Shown here one piece after another: positions 49,729 to 59,728 of a stretch of DNA of 64,000 nt. Within the stretch, counting starts at the first letter, position 1. Each line of letters starts with the position of its first letter. The translations under genes were made by a program, and so were the position numbers. A model generated the notes under the pieces. The model was not told the origin of the DNA. It ran no database searches and worked only from the letters and a program-made list of their open reading frames with translations. This DNA is from Oryzomonas sagensis (GTDB lineage: Bacteria > Desulfobacterota > Desulfuromonadia > Geobacterales > Pseudopelobacteraceae), in assembly GCF_008802355.1 (NCBI RefSeq), contig NZ_VZRA01000004.1, forward strand, positions 1 to 64,000. The letters run 5' to 3'.

Positions 49729-50898
49729 ATGAATGATTTTGATAATTACGCCAATTATTTCCCCGCCGGCATGAAGGTCAACGTCGGCATTCCCCTGGCG
49801 AATGCCGGCGTGTTCCGCGATTGGGCCATAATTCTCGAGATCGACGAGGATTTCGTCTCCCTCCAGCTTTCCCGCGATCAACTCCCCCTCGGCGCTTCCC
49901 TCCACGTCGGGCAGATCCTCGATCTGCGCGGCGGCAAGGATGACAGCGGCTACAGTTGCCGGGCCATCATCGTTGCCGAAGGTCCTGCCCGGGAGATACT
50001 TCTCCGCCTGATCGGCGAGATCGTCTCCGACGAACTGCGGGAATTCTACCGCATCGATGCTTTTTTGCCGATCAAGTACTACCTTTCCTCTGAACAGAAC
50101 GTGGACATTCTCAAGCAGGAGTGGGTGGAGCGCCGCGAGCAGCGTCAGGCCGTCGATGCCGAACTCAGGAACAAACGTTGGGACAGCAACCTGCTGCTGG
50201 GGCGTTCGGAACTTCCTCCGGAGCGGCGGCTCGAACAAGCAGAAGTCGATGAGGACGAGGGAGAAGAGCACGACGGGGAACATGACGAAGAATATGAGGG
50301 GGAAGCGGAGCGCGACGGGCTGGAAAAGGAGCGCGAAGAGCCCGAGGGTGGGGAAGAAGCCCCGGCCGACTCATGGGATACCATTATACCGCTGGCCGCC
50401 AACATCAGCGGCGGCGGCGTGCGTATCATCACCCACCAGCAGTTTGAAAGCGGCGTCTATGTGCTGCTGGAAATCCTTGTCCCCATGCCGCGCCGCATCG
50501 TGGACATCGTGGCGCGGGTCATCACCGCCAACCGCAATTTCGCCGCCGGCAATGACCGTGAATACTTCAATACCGGCCTGCAATTCGTCTTTATCGACGA
50601 GCGGGATCGGGACGCCATCATCAGCCACATTTCAAACGTCCAGCTCAAGCGGATACGCCAATTGCGCGAACAGTTCATCTTCCGTGACGGCCGTCCGGTA
50701 GGGGGGGAAGAACAGGATGAGGCGTCCCGGTTCAACTGGGGCCGCTTCGGCAGGCGACTTGTCTATGCCCTCGTCTTTCTGCTGATCACCATGCTCATCG
50801 CCGATTATTTCAGGCATTATGCCAAGGGGCACCCCAAAAACGAGATCGAAGAGATCTTCGAGGGGGGGATCAGGAAGTACCTGGAGAGGTTCAAATAA
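49729..50898 (+). CDS. PilZ-domain membrane protein
   Basis: 389 aa. An N-terminal beta domain (MKVNVGIPLANAGVFRDWAI and following) is of the PilZ-partner type. After an acidic linker (about residues 165-210) a PilZ-like domain has LAANISGGGVRIITHQQFES and ARVITANRNF. A C-terminal transmembrane segment (VYALVFLLITMLIADYF) follows. The canonical RxxxR motif of c-di-GMP binding is not evident, so nucleotide binding is uncertain. Confidence 0.7.
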   Translation: MNDFDNYANYFPAGMKVNVGIPLANAGVFRDWAIILEIDEDFVSLQLSRDQLPLGASLHVGQILDLRGGKDDSGYSCRAIIVAEGPAREILLRLIGEIVSDELREFYRIDAFLPIKYYLSSEQNVDILKQEWVERREQRQAVDAELRNKRWDSNLLLGRSELPPERRLEQAEVDEDEGEEHDGEHDEEYEGEAERDGLEKEREEPEGGEEAPADSWDTIIPLAANISGGGVRIITHQQFESGVYVLLEILVPMPRRIVDIVARVITANRNFAAGNDREYFNTGLQFVFIDERDRDAIISHISNVQLKRIRQLREQFIFRDGRPVGGEEQDEASRFNWGRFGRRLVYALVFLLITMLIADYFRHYAKGHPKNEIEEIFEGGIRKYLERFK

Positions 50899-50922
50899 TT
50901 TTTGATCCTGTCGTGAACGCGG

Positions 50923-50962
50923 CGCGAGCCCGGACGGATACCGTCCCGGCTCGCGTTTTTTT
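50923..50962 (+). terminator. Terminator after the PilZ gene
   Basis: CGCGAGCC...GGCTCGCG hairpin of about 15 bp with one mismatch, followed by TTTTTTT on the plus strand. Confidence 0.85.
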
Positions 50963-51129
50963 ATGCCCAGAGTCCCCGAAAAGCCTTCCCGCCCGGAAAA
51001 ATCGCCACAGAGCCCCAGAGAACGGCACAACATTGGGGAAAACTGATATCGGATGTGCCGCCTATGTCCACCTCGCTCACGGTTTTCCCTGTGCCTGTGC
51101 GGCTTTGTGGCGGAATTCGAAACGGTCAT

Positions 51130-54100
51130 CTACCGCAAGCCCGCCTCGCCGTTCGCCAGCAAGAGCTCGTTTGCCCTGCTGATGAACAGGGGCGATGGCT
51201 GGTCGTAGTAGATGCCGTACTCGACCGAACCGGTCGCAATCCCCCGCAGGAAAACGTAAATGGCGCCGCCGAAATGGGTGGCGTAATCATAGCCCGGCAG
51301 GCGCAGGCGTAGCACCCGGTCGAGCGCCAGGGTGTAGAGGTGGTATTGGAGGATATAGGCGTGCCGGGCCATGGGTTCCGGGAGCCTGTCGGTGCGATAG
51401 TCCTCGTGCCGGTTCCCCAGATGGTTGGATTTCCAGTCGATGATGTAGTAGCGGCCGTTGTGCTCGAAGACCATGTCCATGAAGCCCTGCAGCATGCCGC
51501 GGGTCTCCTGGACGTGGAGTGCGGCCAGGACCTCCGGGAACTCGCCATGCCGGTCGGAACTCAGCAGCCCGGCGAACAGTTCGGTCAAACGGCTGCCGCT
51601 CAATCGGTTCAGGGGGAGGAAAAACTCCATCTCGACCTGCCACGAGCCCGGCTTGAGGTGCGAGAGGGAGAAGCCGGGATCGGCGGGGAGGAGCGGGGCG
51701 GAGATGATGTCCATGACCATGCGCTGCACGGCCGGCAGCCAGCGCCGGTCATAGCCGTTGCGCAGCAGAACGGCCTGGCAGAGCCGCTCCAGGGACGCAC
51801 CCTCCACGGCGCTGAAATCGAGTTGCTCGAACAGTTCATGGAGGCAGGTGCCGGCGGCCGCGCCGCGGGGAAAGCCGAAGATCGACAGATCCGTTCCGAA
51901 CCCGGCCACGGGGCTGTCGCCGGTGGCCGGGGAAGCGCCGGGCGTGGCGACGGCATCGTAATCGTGCGGCTGGAGGTGGCGTTCGGAACCACTGGTAATG
52001 GCACTGAAGCTGGAGACGCGCCACTCCGTGGAGATTGTCCGCTGCACCTCGCGGCAGGCAAAGGTGCCGGAGGCATCCTGTTCTGGGGTATAGGGGGGGG
52101 CGGCTATCTCCGCCGGCATAAACCGGGCGGCAATGGGGCTGGGACCATCGGTATGGACCGCCTTGCCGGCCAGCCCGGCGACCGCATCCAGAATCTCCTG
52201 ATCGTCGGCGGCGCCGAACGATTTGGCGTCCTTGAAGTTCTCACCGTGCAGCAGCCTGCGCAACGGCGATTCGTAAGCGCCCTTGATGGCGCCCCAGGTG
52301 ACATAGCAGAGAAACTCGGCCCGGGTGAGGGCCACATACAGGAGGCGCGCCGCCTCGGCATCCTGTTCCTCCCTGGCCAAGCGTTTGTGGTCCGTATCCC
52401 GCTGGTCCGATCCCAGATCGAGCGTCAACCCGCCGCTGGCATCGTGAAAGAGTACCTGCCTGCTTGTGGCGGAAGGGGGGGCCCAGGCAAAGGGGAGGAA
52501 CACCACCGGGTATTCCAGCCCCTTGCTGGCATGGATGGTTGAGAGAGTGACCGCGTTGGCGTCCGTCTCCAGGCGCAACAGAAAGGTGTCGTCCTGCAAC
52601 TCTCCCGTGATGCGCCGTTCCAGCCAGGCGATGGAGCCCTCCAGGCCGCGGCCCTGCTCCCGCTCCGCCTGGTGCAGCAGTTCGCAGCAGTGCAGGATAT
52701 TGGTCATGCGCCGGGGGCCTTCGGCAGAGGCGAGCGCCTGCCGCCGGACGCCGCACTCACCCAGCAGGCGCGAAACCAGGGCGATCACGCCGCCTGCCCG
52801 GGCCGCCTCGTGCAACGCCCGGAAACGCAGCAGCCATACCTCCCAGGCGCCTTCGTCATGTCGCAGGGCAACGACCTCGTTCGCCGACAGCCCGATGACG
52901 GAGGTCAGCAAAGCCTCGCGCACCAGGGCGCTGCGGGCCGGATCGGCCGCCGCCCGCAGGATGCGCAACAGGTCGAGCGCTTCGCGGGTCTCGAAGATGG
53001 TGGCATTGCCGTGCTGGACCGCGGGTATGCCGCGAGCGGTCAAGGCGCTCTGCATCTGGTCGGCCTGGTAGTGGGCCTTGACCAGGATGGCGATATCCCC
53101 CGGTTTGAGCGGCCGTTGGATGCCGTCCTTTGCTATGACCTCGTAGCTGCCGTCCAGCAGACGGGCGATCTCCGCTGCGGTCGCCGTGACCGTTGCCCCA
53201 CGGGCCGCGCCTTTGCCTGCCGCTTTTGACCGGTCTGCACGCTGGTACACCCAAAACTGCAGCGGGCTCTCCACCGGCCTGCCGTTGCACAGGAGTTGCT
53301 GCCGCCGGTCCCGGCCCGCCTGCACCGCACCGAACTGGATATCGGGATTGAGGAACGGGTTGTCCGCGTCGAACAGGGCATTGACGGCGGCCACCAGGGG
53401 CGGGGTGGAGCGGCGGTTGGTGGCCAGGGTCCAGCGCCGGTCTCCGTCCGTGGCCCGGGCCGCGGCGAGGTAGGCATGGATGTCGGCACCCCGGAAACTG
53501 TAAATGGCCTGCTTGGGGTCGCCAATCAGGAAGAGCGGGTATGGCGCCGTCCCGGGGGGGCTCCCGGCGCTCACCCCGCCGTGAGCTCCCAGCCCCGTTA
53601 TTGGCGGCAGCCCGGCCAGACGGGCGAATATCCGCCATTGCAACGGGTCGGTATCCTGGAATTCATCGATCAGGGCCGCCTTGTAGCGCTCGCGGAGTCC
53701 GGCCGCCAGCCGCGTCCCGCCCGGCCCCTCCAGGGCCAGGTGCAGATCCAGCAGCAGGTCGTCGTAACAGCGCAGGTTGAGGGTCTGTTTGCGCCGGGCC
53801 AGTTCGTCCCGCAACCACCCTTTGAGTTCGATCCGGCGATGGATCAGTTTCGCGGTGAACCCGTCGTCGACCCGGACAGCGGCATCGTGCAGCCTGCCGC
53901 AGAGCCCGAAAAACGGGTGCTCCGGCCGGGTGGACCCCTTCTTCATGCCTTTTTCGATGCGGGCCGGGGTAAACAGCGCCAGGCCGTCGCCCCCCTTGTC
54001 CAGAGCCCCGCGTCCCAGGCAGATGTCGAGTTTTGCCGCGGCTGCCTCGATCTGGTCCGGTTTGTAGCTGGTCTGGCTCAGGTTGGCCCGGTTGAGGATC

Positions 54101-54801
54101 TGGACGATGGCCGCGCGTTCCGCCGCCCACATGGCCGCTACCGGCGGCAGCAGGATGTCCCGTTGCTCCATGAGCCGGGCCAGGTCCACATCCTCCGCTG
54201 CGGGGATGACGTTCAGGTCCCGGTTCTGGTACTGCCCCTCAAAGGGTTCGGCCAGCTTGTCCGGCGTGTATCCCGCCCTGACCAGGCGTTCCAGGAATGG
54301 CCCTTCGTCGGCCATGATCCGGGTCCGCCAGAAGTCGTCGCACACCTGGGTTACCAGGGCGGACTGGTCGGCGGTCAGTTCGCTGTCGAACAGCGAACCG
54401 CTCTCGAAGGCGTTCTCCAGCAGCGCCCGCTGGCAGAAACCGTGGATGGTGAAGATGGCGGCGTCGTCAAAGGAGTACAGGGCGCGGGTAAGGAGGCGTT
54501 GTGCCGCGTCCCGGTCGACCTTGTGGCTGGCCAGCAGCATCCGTTCCAACTCGTCGGCCGGTTCCCGGCCCGTAACGTACAGGTCCAGGGTGGCGGCGAT
54601 CCGCTTCCTGATGCGGTCGCGCAGTTCGGCGGTGGCGGCCTTGGTGTAGGTCACCACCAGGATTTCCTCCGGCCGCATGCGCTCTTCCAGGAGCAGCAGG
54701 ATGTAAAGCGCGGTGATGGTCCAGGTCTTGCCGGTGCCGGCGCTGGCCTCGATCAAGGTCAGGCCGGAGGTGCCTATTTCGTGGAGGTCGAGGGTTTTCA
54801 T
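51130..54801 (-). CDS. recB: RecBCD enzyme beta subunit
   Basis: 1223 aa from the ATG at 54801, which overlaps the recC stop (ATGA). UvrD-like SF1 helicase motifs: IEASAGTGKTWTITALYILL (Walker A), ALIDEFQDTDPLQWRIF, FLIGDPKQAIYSFRGAD, TIHASKGLEYPVVFLPF. The C-terminal nuclease has GMLQGFMDMVFEHNGRYYII followed by DWKSNH, with catalytic Asp and Lys. It repairs double-strand breaks together with RecC. No recD follows. Confidence 0.95.
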   Translation of the reverse strand: MKTLDLHEIGTSGLTLIEASAGTGKTWTITALYILLLLEERMRPEEILVVTYTKAATAELRDRIRKRIAATLDLYVTGREPADELERMLLASHKVDRDAAQRLLTRALYSFDDAAIFTIHGFCQRALLENAFESGSLFDSELTADQSALVTQVCDDFWRTRIMADEGPFLERLVRAGYTPDKLAEPFEGQYQNRDLNVIPAAEDVDLARLMEQRDILLPPVAAMWAAERAAIVQILNRANLSQTSYKPDQIEAAAAKLDICLGRGALDKGGDGLALFTPARIEKGMKKGSTRPEHPFFGLCGRLHDAAVRVDDGFTAKLIHRRIELKGWLRDELARRKQTLNLRCYDDLLLDLHLALEGPGGTRLAAGLRERYKAALIDEFQDTDPLQWRIFARLAGLPPITGLGAHGGVSAGSPPGTAPYPLFLIGDPKQAIYSFRGADIHAYLAAARATDGDRRWTLATNRRSTPPLVAAVNALFDADNPFLNPDIQFGAVQAGRDRRQQLLCNGRPVESPLQFWVYQRADRSKAAGKGAARGATVTATAAEIARLLDGSYEVIAKDGIQRPLKPGDIAILVKAHYQADQMQSALTARGIPAVQHGNATIFETREALDLLRILRAAADPARSALVREALLTSVIGLSANEVVALRHDEGAWEVWLLRFRALHEAARAGGVIALVSRLLGECGVRRQALASAEGPRRMTNILHCCELLHQAEREQGRGLEGSIAWLERRITGELQDDTFLLRLETDANAVTLSTIHASKGLEYPVVFLPFAWAPPSATSRQVLFHDASGGLTLDLGSDQRDTDHKRLAREEQDAEAARLLYVALTRAEFLCYVTWGAIKGAYESPLRRLLHGENFKDAKSFGAADDQEILDAVAGLAGKAVHTDGPSPIAARFMPAEIAAPPYTPEQDASGTFACREVQRTISTEWRVSSFSAITSGSERHLQPHDYDAVATPGASPATGDSPVAGFGTDLSIFGFPRGAAAGTCLHELFEQLDFSAVEGASLERLCQAVLLRNGYDRRWLPAVQRMVMDIISAPLLPADPGFSLSHLKPGSWQVEMEFFLPLNRLSGSRLTELFAGLLSSDRHGEFPEVLAALHVQETRGMLQGFMDMVFEHNGRYYIIDWKSNHLGNRHEDYRTDRLPEPMARHAYILQYHLYTLALDRVLRLRLPGYDYATHFGGAIYVFLRGIATGSVEYGIYYDQPSPLFISRANELLLANGEAGLR

Positions 54802-57800
54802 GCCACCTTCTCCTCGGTCGCCACCGCCCGCATCGGTTCGAACACCCGGCGGCTCAGTTCGCTGAATTCCTGGTCCAGCGGGTTTGTATCGCCAAAACAG
54901 ATGGAGATTGACGGCTCGGCCGATTCGGCGGGATAGGGGGCGTGGTCGCTGCCGGTCCACCGCCCCTCCGCCTTGTCCCTGTTCTCCGTGAGGTAGAGCC
55001 AGGAAACTTGGGGAAAGAAGGGGAGCGGTCTCCTCAGGCCTTCGCGGTACAACTCCAGGAGGTCGCCCAAAATGGCGGCGGCGTTGTCCAGCGGCGCCAG
55101 GGCCAGGGACTGGTCGTTGCAGAGCAGGAGGCTCTGGCGCGGATACCCGGCGGGCGCCAGGGCGTTGAGGATCAGGTGCTCGACCCACAACTCCAGGCGG
55201 TCTTTCGCCTTCATGGCGGCGCAGCGCCAGCGCAGGTGCCGTGCCGAACGAATGCCGTTCACGATGCCCTTCAGCATCATGCCGCTGTGCCCGAATGCCA
55301 CTGCCAGAGGCTCCTGTTCCGCATCCAGGTACGGCGTCACCAGATCGGCAAACCTCCGGCCCTCATCCTGGGCCTCTCTGAAGGCGGTCTGTCCTGCGGC
55401 AAGGGGGGGGAGGAGGGAGCGGGCCCGGGCCGTCTCGTAGCTGCTGCCTGTCTCCGCGCCGGACAGAGCCTGTTGCACGAGATCCTGCCTGAGTCCGTAG
55501 GCGGTTATGCCGTCCAGGCGGAACGTTTCGCGCTCCTGCACCTCTTCGTCGGGACCGAAGGGGCGTACGCCCAGGCGCCGAGCCAGGAAAACGGCGCAGG
55601 GATTGCCCAGAAATCGTTGCAACTCCCGGAGTTCGATCTCCTGCACCAGGCCGGGATCGTCCGGCAGCGGTGCCGTGATGAAACGGCGCGTCACGGGGCC
55701 GGAGAGTTGCCGTGCCGCCAGGGCGTCCCGGTATTCGGTCGAGTAACTGAACAGCGGGGCGTTGGCGTCGGCGCTGAAGTAGTCGGGGCTGAAGGCTTGC
55801 AGGCGGTGTTTGACGAGGACGGGGGGGGCGGTCTCGGGGAGACCGGCGACCACCGCGCCGCGCGTCACGTAGTCAAGCAGTTCGGCAACCACCACCGAGG
55901 GGGGGATGACGGAGTTGTCCCGGTCGCTCTGGCCGGTGTAACTGATGTGCAGGCGTTCCCGGGCCGAGATGAGGGTCTCCAGGAACAGGTAGCGGTCCTC
56001 GTCCCTGAGGGACCGGTCGCCGCGCCGGCGTTTTCCCGACAGCAGGCTGAAACCGGGCTGGCGTTTGCCGCGGGGGAAGATGGCGTCGTTCATCCCGCAC
56101 AGGCAGATCACGCGAAAGGGGATGCTGCGCATGGGGAGCATGGCGCAAAAGGTGACCCGTCCCCCCAGAAAACCGAAGCCGCCGCCGGAATCATCCAGCA
56201 GGCCGTTCAGGGCTTCGCGCATCGCTTCCAGGGTGATGGGGGAGCTGAAACCGCTCAGTTCCTCGGCTTCACGTAAGGTCTGGAGGCTGTCGAAGAGCGG
56301 TTTGAGCCCATCATCGCCGTTGTCGGGACGGAGAAGGTCCTGGGCGATGGTGGTGAGGATATCGGCCCAGGCGGCCAGGGAATGGCGCCCCGACAGCTGC
56401 TTGACCGCCGTGCGCGCTGCCAGCAGGAACTCGGCCAGCTTGCCCAGGGGCACGGCGGAGCGCCCTTCGATATCCCCAAAGGGGAGGATGCCGTGAAACA
56501 GGCGGTCGTTGTCCGGCTCCAGGGCGTAGCCCAGGAAGAGGCGGTCCAGGGCGGCCTGCCAACTGAACTCTTCAAAGGGAGGGAAGCCGAGTTCGGCCCG
56601 CTGCTGGGCATCGAAGCCCCAGCGCACCCCGGTTTCATTCAGCCACCCCCTGATGGCCTCCAGTTCGTCGGGAGTGATGGCGAACCGCTCCAGTACCGGC
56701 GGCGATTCCAGCAGTTCCATGATCTGGTTGATCCCGAAGCGGGTTGCCGGGAGCCCCAGGATACGGGCAAAGGACTCCATGAGCGGGTTTTCCCGGCGCC
56801 GGCTGCGATCCGCAATGGTGAACGGTACGGCCGGCCGGCCCCCGGCCTGGGTGCCGAACACGGCGGCGATGTAGGGGGCATAGGTCTCGATGTCCGGTAT
56901 CATCACCACGATGTGGCGCGGCTCCAGATCGCTCAATTCATCGAACATGGCCAGCAGGTTGTCGTAGAGTACCTCCATTTCGCGCAGCGGGCCATGGCAG
57001 GAGTGCACCCGAAGGGAACGATCCCCCGGCGCTACGACGATCCGTTCGTCCCGGCCGCCGCTGTCCCGCAACTGGCGGATGTCGTTCTGGATAGCCTTCA
57101 GCAGGGTGGCGCCGGGCTGTTCGCCGCCGTCGTCCAGGTCAGTGGTGTCAAAGCCGTATTCCAGCAGCATGTCGTGGAACTCCTGCCCCATGGTTCCCAG
57201 GGAGGAGAGCAGCGGGTTGCCGGTGTCGTAGTACTCCTCGGCATCGGGGGACTCCCGCAGGGCCAGTTCCGCCAGCCGCTTGCGGGAAACGATATCGCCC
57301 CAAAAGGCGCCGCAGGGATTTTGCAGGTAGAAAACCACCTCGGCCGTGTGGGCCAGCAGCGAGAATGCCTCCAGGTGGAAGGGGGGGAGGTAGGAGATGC
57401 CGAACAGGTTGATCCGGTGCGGGAGCGCGCCGACCGGTTGTGCTCCCGCTTTGATGCGCTCCCGAAACATCCTGAGGTGCGCCGCCCGATGCTGTCCGGC
57501 GCAGTCGGCGGAGATCGCCCGCCACAGATCGGATTGCCAGCCGTCATCGCGGCCCCGGTCCCATGCCAGGACCATCTCGGGACGGAACATGACGTACTGG
57601 TCGAACAGGTCGGCCAGGGTACGGGAAATCTGGAGCAGCCGGCGGTCGTCGGCAGTCGCGCCCAGGTAGCCGGCCGCCTGCTCGAAGCCGGGACGGGTCA
57701 GCAGGGCGGGGAGTTGGGCCGCGATGCGCCAGGACATGCGCTCCCGCGTAAAGGGCGAACTGTCGGGCAAGCCGGGGATCATGGCGCGGAAGCAGCTATC

Positions 57801-58010
57801 CAGGATCTGGTTGGGAAAGGGGAAGTCAAGGCCGGCGGCAACCCCCCGGATGGTTGCCAGTTCCAGGGAGAGCCAACGGGCCATGCCGGGATTGAGCACC
57901 ACCACCGTGTCCCGTCCCAGGGGCGGGGTAGGGGAGCCTGCCATGTCGCCCGCCAGGGAAGCGGCCAGACGGGTGAGGGAGTTGCTGGTAATGACCTTGA
58001 GTGTGCCCAT
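54798..58010 (-). CDS. recC: RecBCD enzyme gamma subunit
   Basis: About 1070 aa from an ATG at 58010; a TTG at 58043 is possible. LKVITSNSLTRLAASLA at the start, then DFPFPNQILDSCFRAMIPG, HSCHGPLREMEVLYDNLLAM, PFTIADRSRR, TFCAMLPMRSIPFRVICLCG and GMNDAIFPR are RecC hallmarks. It recognises Chi-type signals and splits strands. Overlaps recB. Confidence 0.93.
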   Translation of the reverse strand: MGTLKVITSNSLTRLAASLAGDMAGSPTPPLGRDTVVVLNPGMARWLSLELATIRGVAAGLDFPFPNQILDSCFRAMIPGLPDSSPFTRERMSWRIAAQLPALLTRPGFEQAAGYLGATADDRRLLQISRTLADLFDQYVMFRPEMVLAWDRGRDDGWQSDLWRAISADCAGQHRAAHLRMFRERIKAGAQPVGALPHRINLFGISYLPPFHLEAFSLLAHTAEVVFYLQNPCGAFWGDIVSRKRLAELALRESPDAEEYYDTGNPLLSSLGTMGQEFHDMLLEYGFDTTDLDDGGEQPGATLLKAIQNDIRQLRDSGGRDERIVVAPGDRSLRVHSCHGPLREMEVLYDNLLAMFDELSDLEPRHIVVMIPDIETYAPYIAAVFGTQAGGRPAVPFTIADRSRRRENPLMESFARILGLPATRFGINQIMELLESPPVLERFAITPDELEAIRGWLNETGVRWGFDAQQRAELGFPPFEEFSWQAALDRLFLGYALEPDNDRLFHGILPFGDIEGRSAVPLGKLAEFLLAARTAVKQLSGRHSLAAWADILTTIAQDLLRPDNGDDGLKPLFDSLQTLREAEELSGFSSPITLEAMREALNGLLDDSGGGFGFLGGRVTFCAMLPMRSIPFRVICLCGMNDAIFPRGKRQPGFSLLSGKRRRGDRSLRDEDRYLFLETLISARERLHISYTGQSDRDNSVIPPSVVVAELLDYVTRGAVVAGLPETAPPVLVKHRLQAFSPDYFSADANAPLFSYSTEYRDALAARQLSGPVTRRFITAPLPDDPGLVQEIELRELQRFLGNPCAVFLARRLGVRPFGPDEEVQERETFRLDGITAYGLRQDLVQQALSGAETGSSYETARARSLLPPLAAGQTAFREAQDEGRRFADLVTPYLDAEQEPLAVAFGHSGMMLKGIVNGIRSARHLRWRCAAMKAKDRLELWVEHLILNALAPAGYPRQSLLLCNDQSLALAPLDNAAAILGDLLELYREGLRRPLPFFPQVSWLYLTENRDKAEGRWTGSDHAPYPAESAEPSISICFGDTNPLDQEFSELSRRVFEPMRAVATEEKVA

Positions 58011-58109
58011 GGCGGCTAGACTACACCGGAACCGGCAGGACAAACAAGCGGGAAGTGGAGGTCAACCCCGCGCCTGGCATCGTGTCGCCTGGCGCCTCTG
58101 CAAGAAAGC

Positions 58110-58187
58110 CATTGTCGCTGCAGGGAAAGGCATGCTATACAGGGAACACATCTGAACCACAGGGCCCATTCCTGTGGTTTTTGTTTT
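58110..58187 (+). promoter_or_regulatory. Leader with extended -10 promoter and terminator
   Basis: TTGTCG (58110 region), an 18-nt spacer and TATACA preceded by TGC. About 10-15 nt on lies a perfect 9-bp terminator hairpin (58155-58163 with 58171-58179, AACCACAGG) followed by TTTGTTTT, about 115 nt upstream of the helicase start. A transcript from here would end early unless antiterminated. Confidence 0.55.
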
Positions 58188-58300
58188 CCTGAAGCAACCG
58201 ATGCGGTCTTTTCTTCGCAAGAGACACGAAATTGTGCGGACGATGATGACGCTGCCGTGTCGTTTTTGTAGACAACAATCCGTTGTAAGGAGTCCGAACC

Positions 58301-59620
58301 ATGTCCTTTGAATCCCTCGGCCTGCGCGCCGAACTGCTGAGCGCCATCGCCTCCCGGGGCTACACCGAGCCGACCCCCATTCAGGCCGGGGCGATCCCGG
58401 TGATTTTCGAGGGGGGCGACCTGCTTGCCGGCGCCCAGACCGGCACCGGCAAGACGGCGGCGTTTGCCCTGCCGATCGTGCAGCGGCTGGCGGAACATCT
58501 CCCCCGGCAAAAGCGGCGGGCTCCGCGGGCGCTGGTCCTGGTGCCGACCCGGGAACTGGCGGCCCAGGTCAGCGAGCAGATGAACAATTTCGCCCGACGC
58601 CTTGCGCTGCGTTCCACGATGATCTACGGCGGGGTGACCATCCAGGCGCAGGTCGAGCGGTTGCACCGCGGCGTCGATATCGTGGTCGCCACGCCGGGGC
58701 GTCTGCTCGATCATGCGGAGCGGGGCACGGTGAACCTCTCCCGGATCGAATTCCTGGTCCTGGACGAGGCCGACCGCATGCTCGACCTGGGCTTTATCGA
58801 CGCGATCAAGGCGGTTGCGGAATATCTGCCGGCCAAACGCCAGACCCTGCTCTTTTCGGCAACCTATTCCCAGAGCATCAAGCAGCTTGCCGACCAACTG
58901 CTCGATCACCCGCGGCGGATCGAGGTGGCGCGCAAGAATATCGCCGCCGACGCGGTGACCCAGGCGGTCTACGAGGTGGAACGGAGCCGCAAACGGGAAA
59001 TGATCTCGCTTTTGATCCGCCAGGGAGGCTGGAATCAGGTGCTGGTCTTCGCCCGCACCCGCTACGGCGCGGACAAGCTGACGGAAGAGCTGCTCCTCGA
59101 CGGGATCAAGGCCGCCGCCATCCACAGCAACAAGAGCCAGTCCATTCGGACGCGCACCCTGGCGGAGTTCAAACGGGGGGAAGTGCGAGTGCTGGTGGCC
59201 ACCGATGTGGCGGCGCGCGGGCTCGACATCGAGCATCTGCCCCATGTGGTGAATTACGATCTGCCCCAGGTCCCCGAGGATTACGTGCACCGGATCGGCC
59301 GCACCGGCCGGGCCGGGGAGGAGGGGATCGCCCTCTCCCTGGTCTGCCCGGAGGAGCGGCCGCTGCTGGTCGCCATCGAGAAGCTGCTCAAAAATACCAT
59401 CCCGCGCCGGACGCTTGCGGAATTTCCCCCTGTAGCCGCCAGGAGGAGTGTCCGGGTCAAGGAGGTCAAGCAGGCCGATAAACTGTCCAAGGCGCGGAAG
59501 GCAAAGGACAGGCAGGCGCAGACTCCAGCCCCCAAGAATACGACCCCGCGACGGGGAAAGCCGGTGACCGAACGGCCCGCCCCCAAGACCGGCCGCCGGG
59601 GGAGCAGGTCGGTGCGGTAG
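58301..59620 (+). CDS. rhlE: DEAD-box RNA helicase, RhlE type
   Basis: 439 aa. [31 protein letters not shown] (motif I), [24 protein letters not shown] (DEAD), SATYSQ (SAT), [20 protein letters not shown] and [14 protein letters not shown] Lys/Arg-rich C-terminal tail is present as in RhlE. Remodels RNA, often in cold and in ribosome assembly. Preceded by a terminator-containing leader. Confidence 0.93.
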   Translation: MSFESLGLRAELLSAIASRGYTEPTPIQAGAIPVIFEGGDLLAGAQTGTGKTAAFALPIVQRLAEHLPRQKRRAPRALVLVPTRELAAQVSEQMNNFARRLALRSTMIYGGVTIQAQVERLHRGVDIVVATPGRLLDHAERGTVNLSRIEFLVLDEADRMLDLGFIDAIKAVAEYLPAKRQTLLFSATYSQSIKQLADQLLDHPRRIEVARKNIAADAVTQAVYEVERSRKREMISLLIRQGGWNQVLVFARTRYGADKLTEELLLDGIKAAAIHSNKSQSIRTRTLAEFKRGEVRVLVATDVAARGLDIEHLPHVVNYDLPQVPEDYVHRIGRTGRAGEEGIALSLVCPEERPLLVAIEKLLKNTIPRRTLAEFPPVAARRSVRVKEVKQADKLSKARKAKDRQAQTPAPKNTTPRRGKPVTERPAPKTGRRGSRSVR

Positions 59621-59665
59621 AGCCTGCCCCCTGATTTGATCACGATGCCGATTCTGAGAACAACA

Positions 59666-59694
59666 AAAAGGGCCCGCACGATGCGGGCCCTTTT
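59666..59694. terminator. Bidirectional terminator
   Basis: Perfect 13-bp stem (59666-59678 with 59682-59694) whose A and T ends give U-runs in both directions, between the convergent helicase and aminotransferase genes. Confidence 0.9.
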
Positions 59695-59728
59695 GGGGTT
59701 CCTGTGGATTATCGGACCACGCCGTGCA

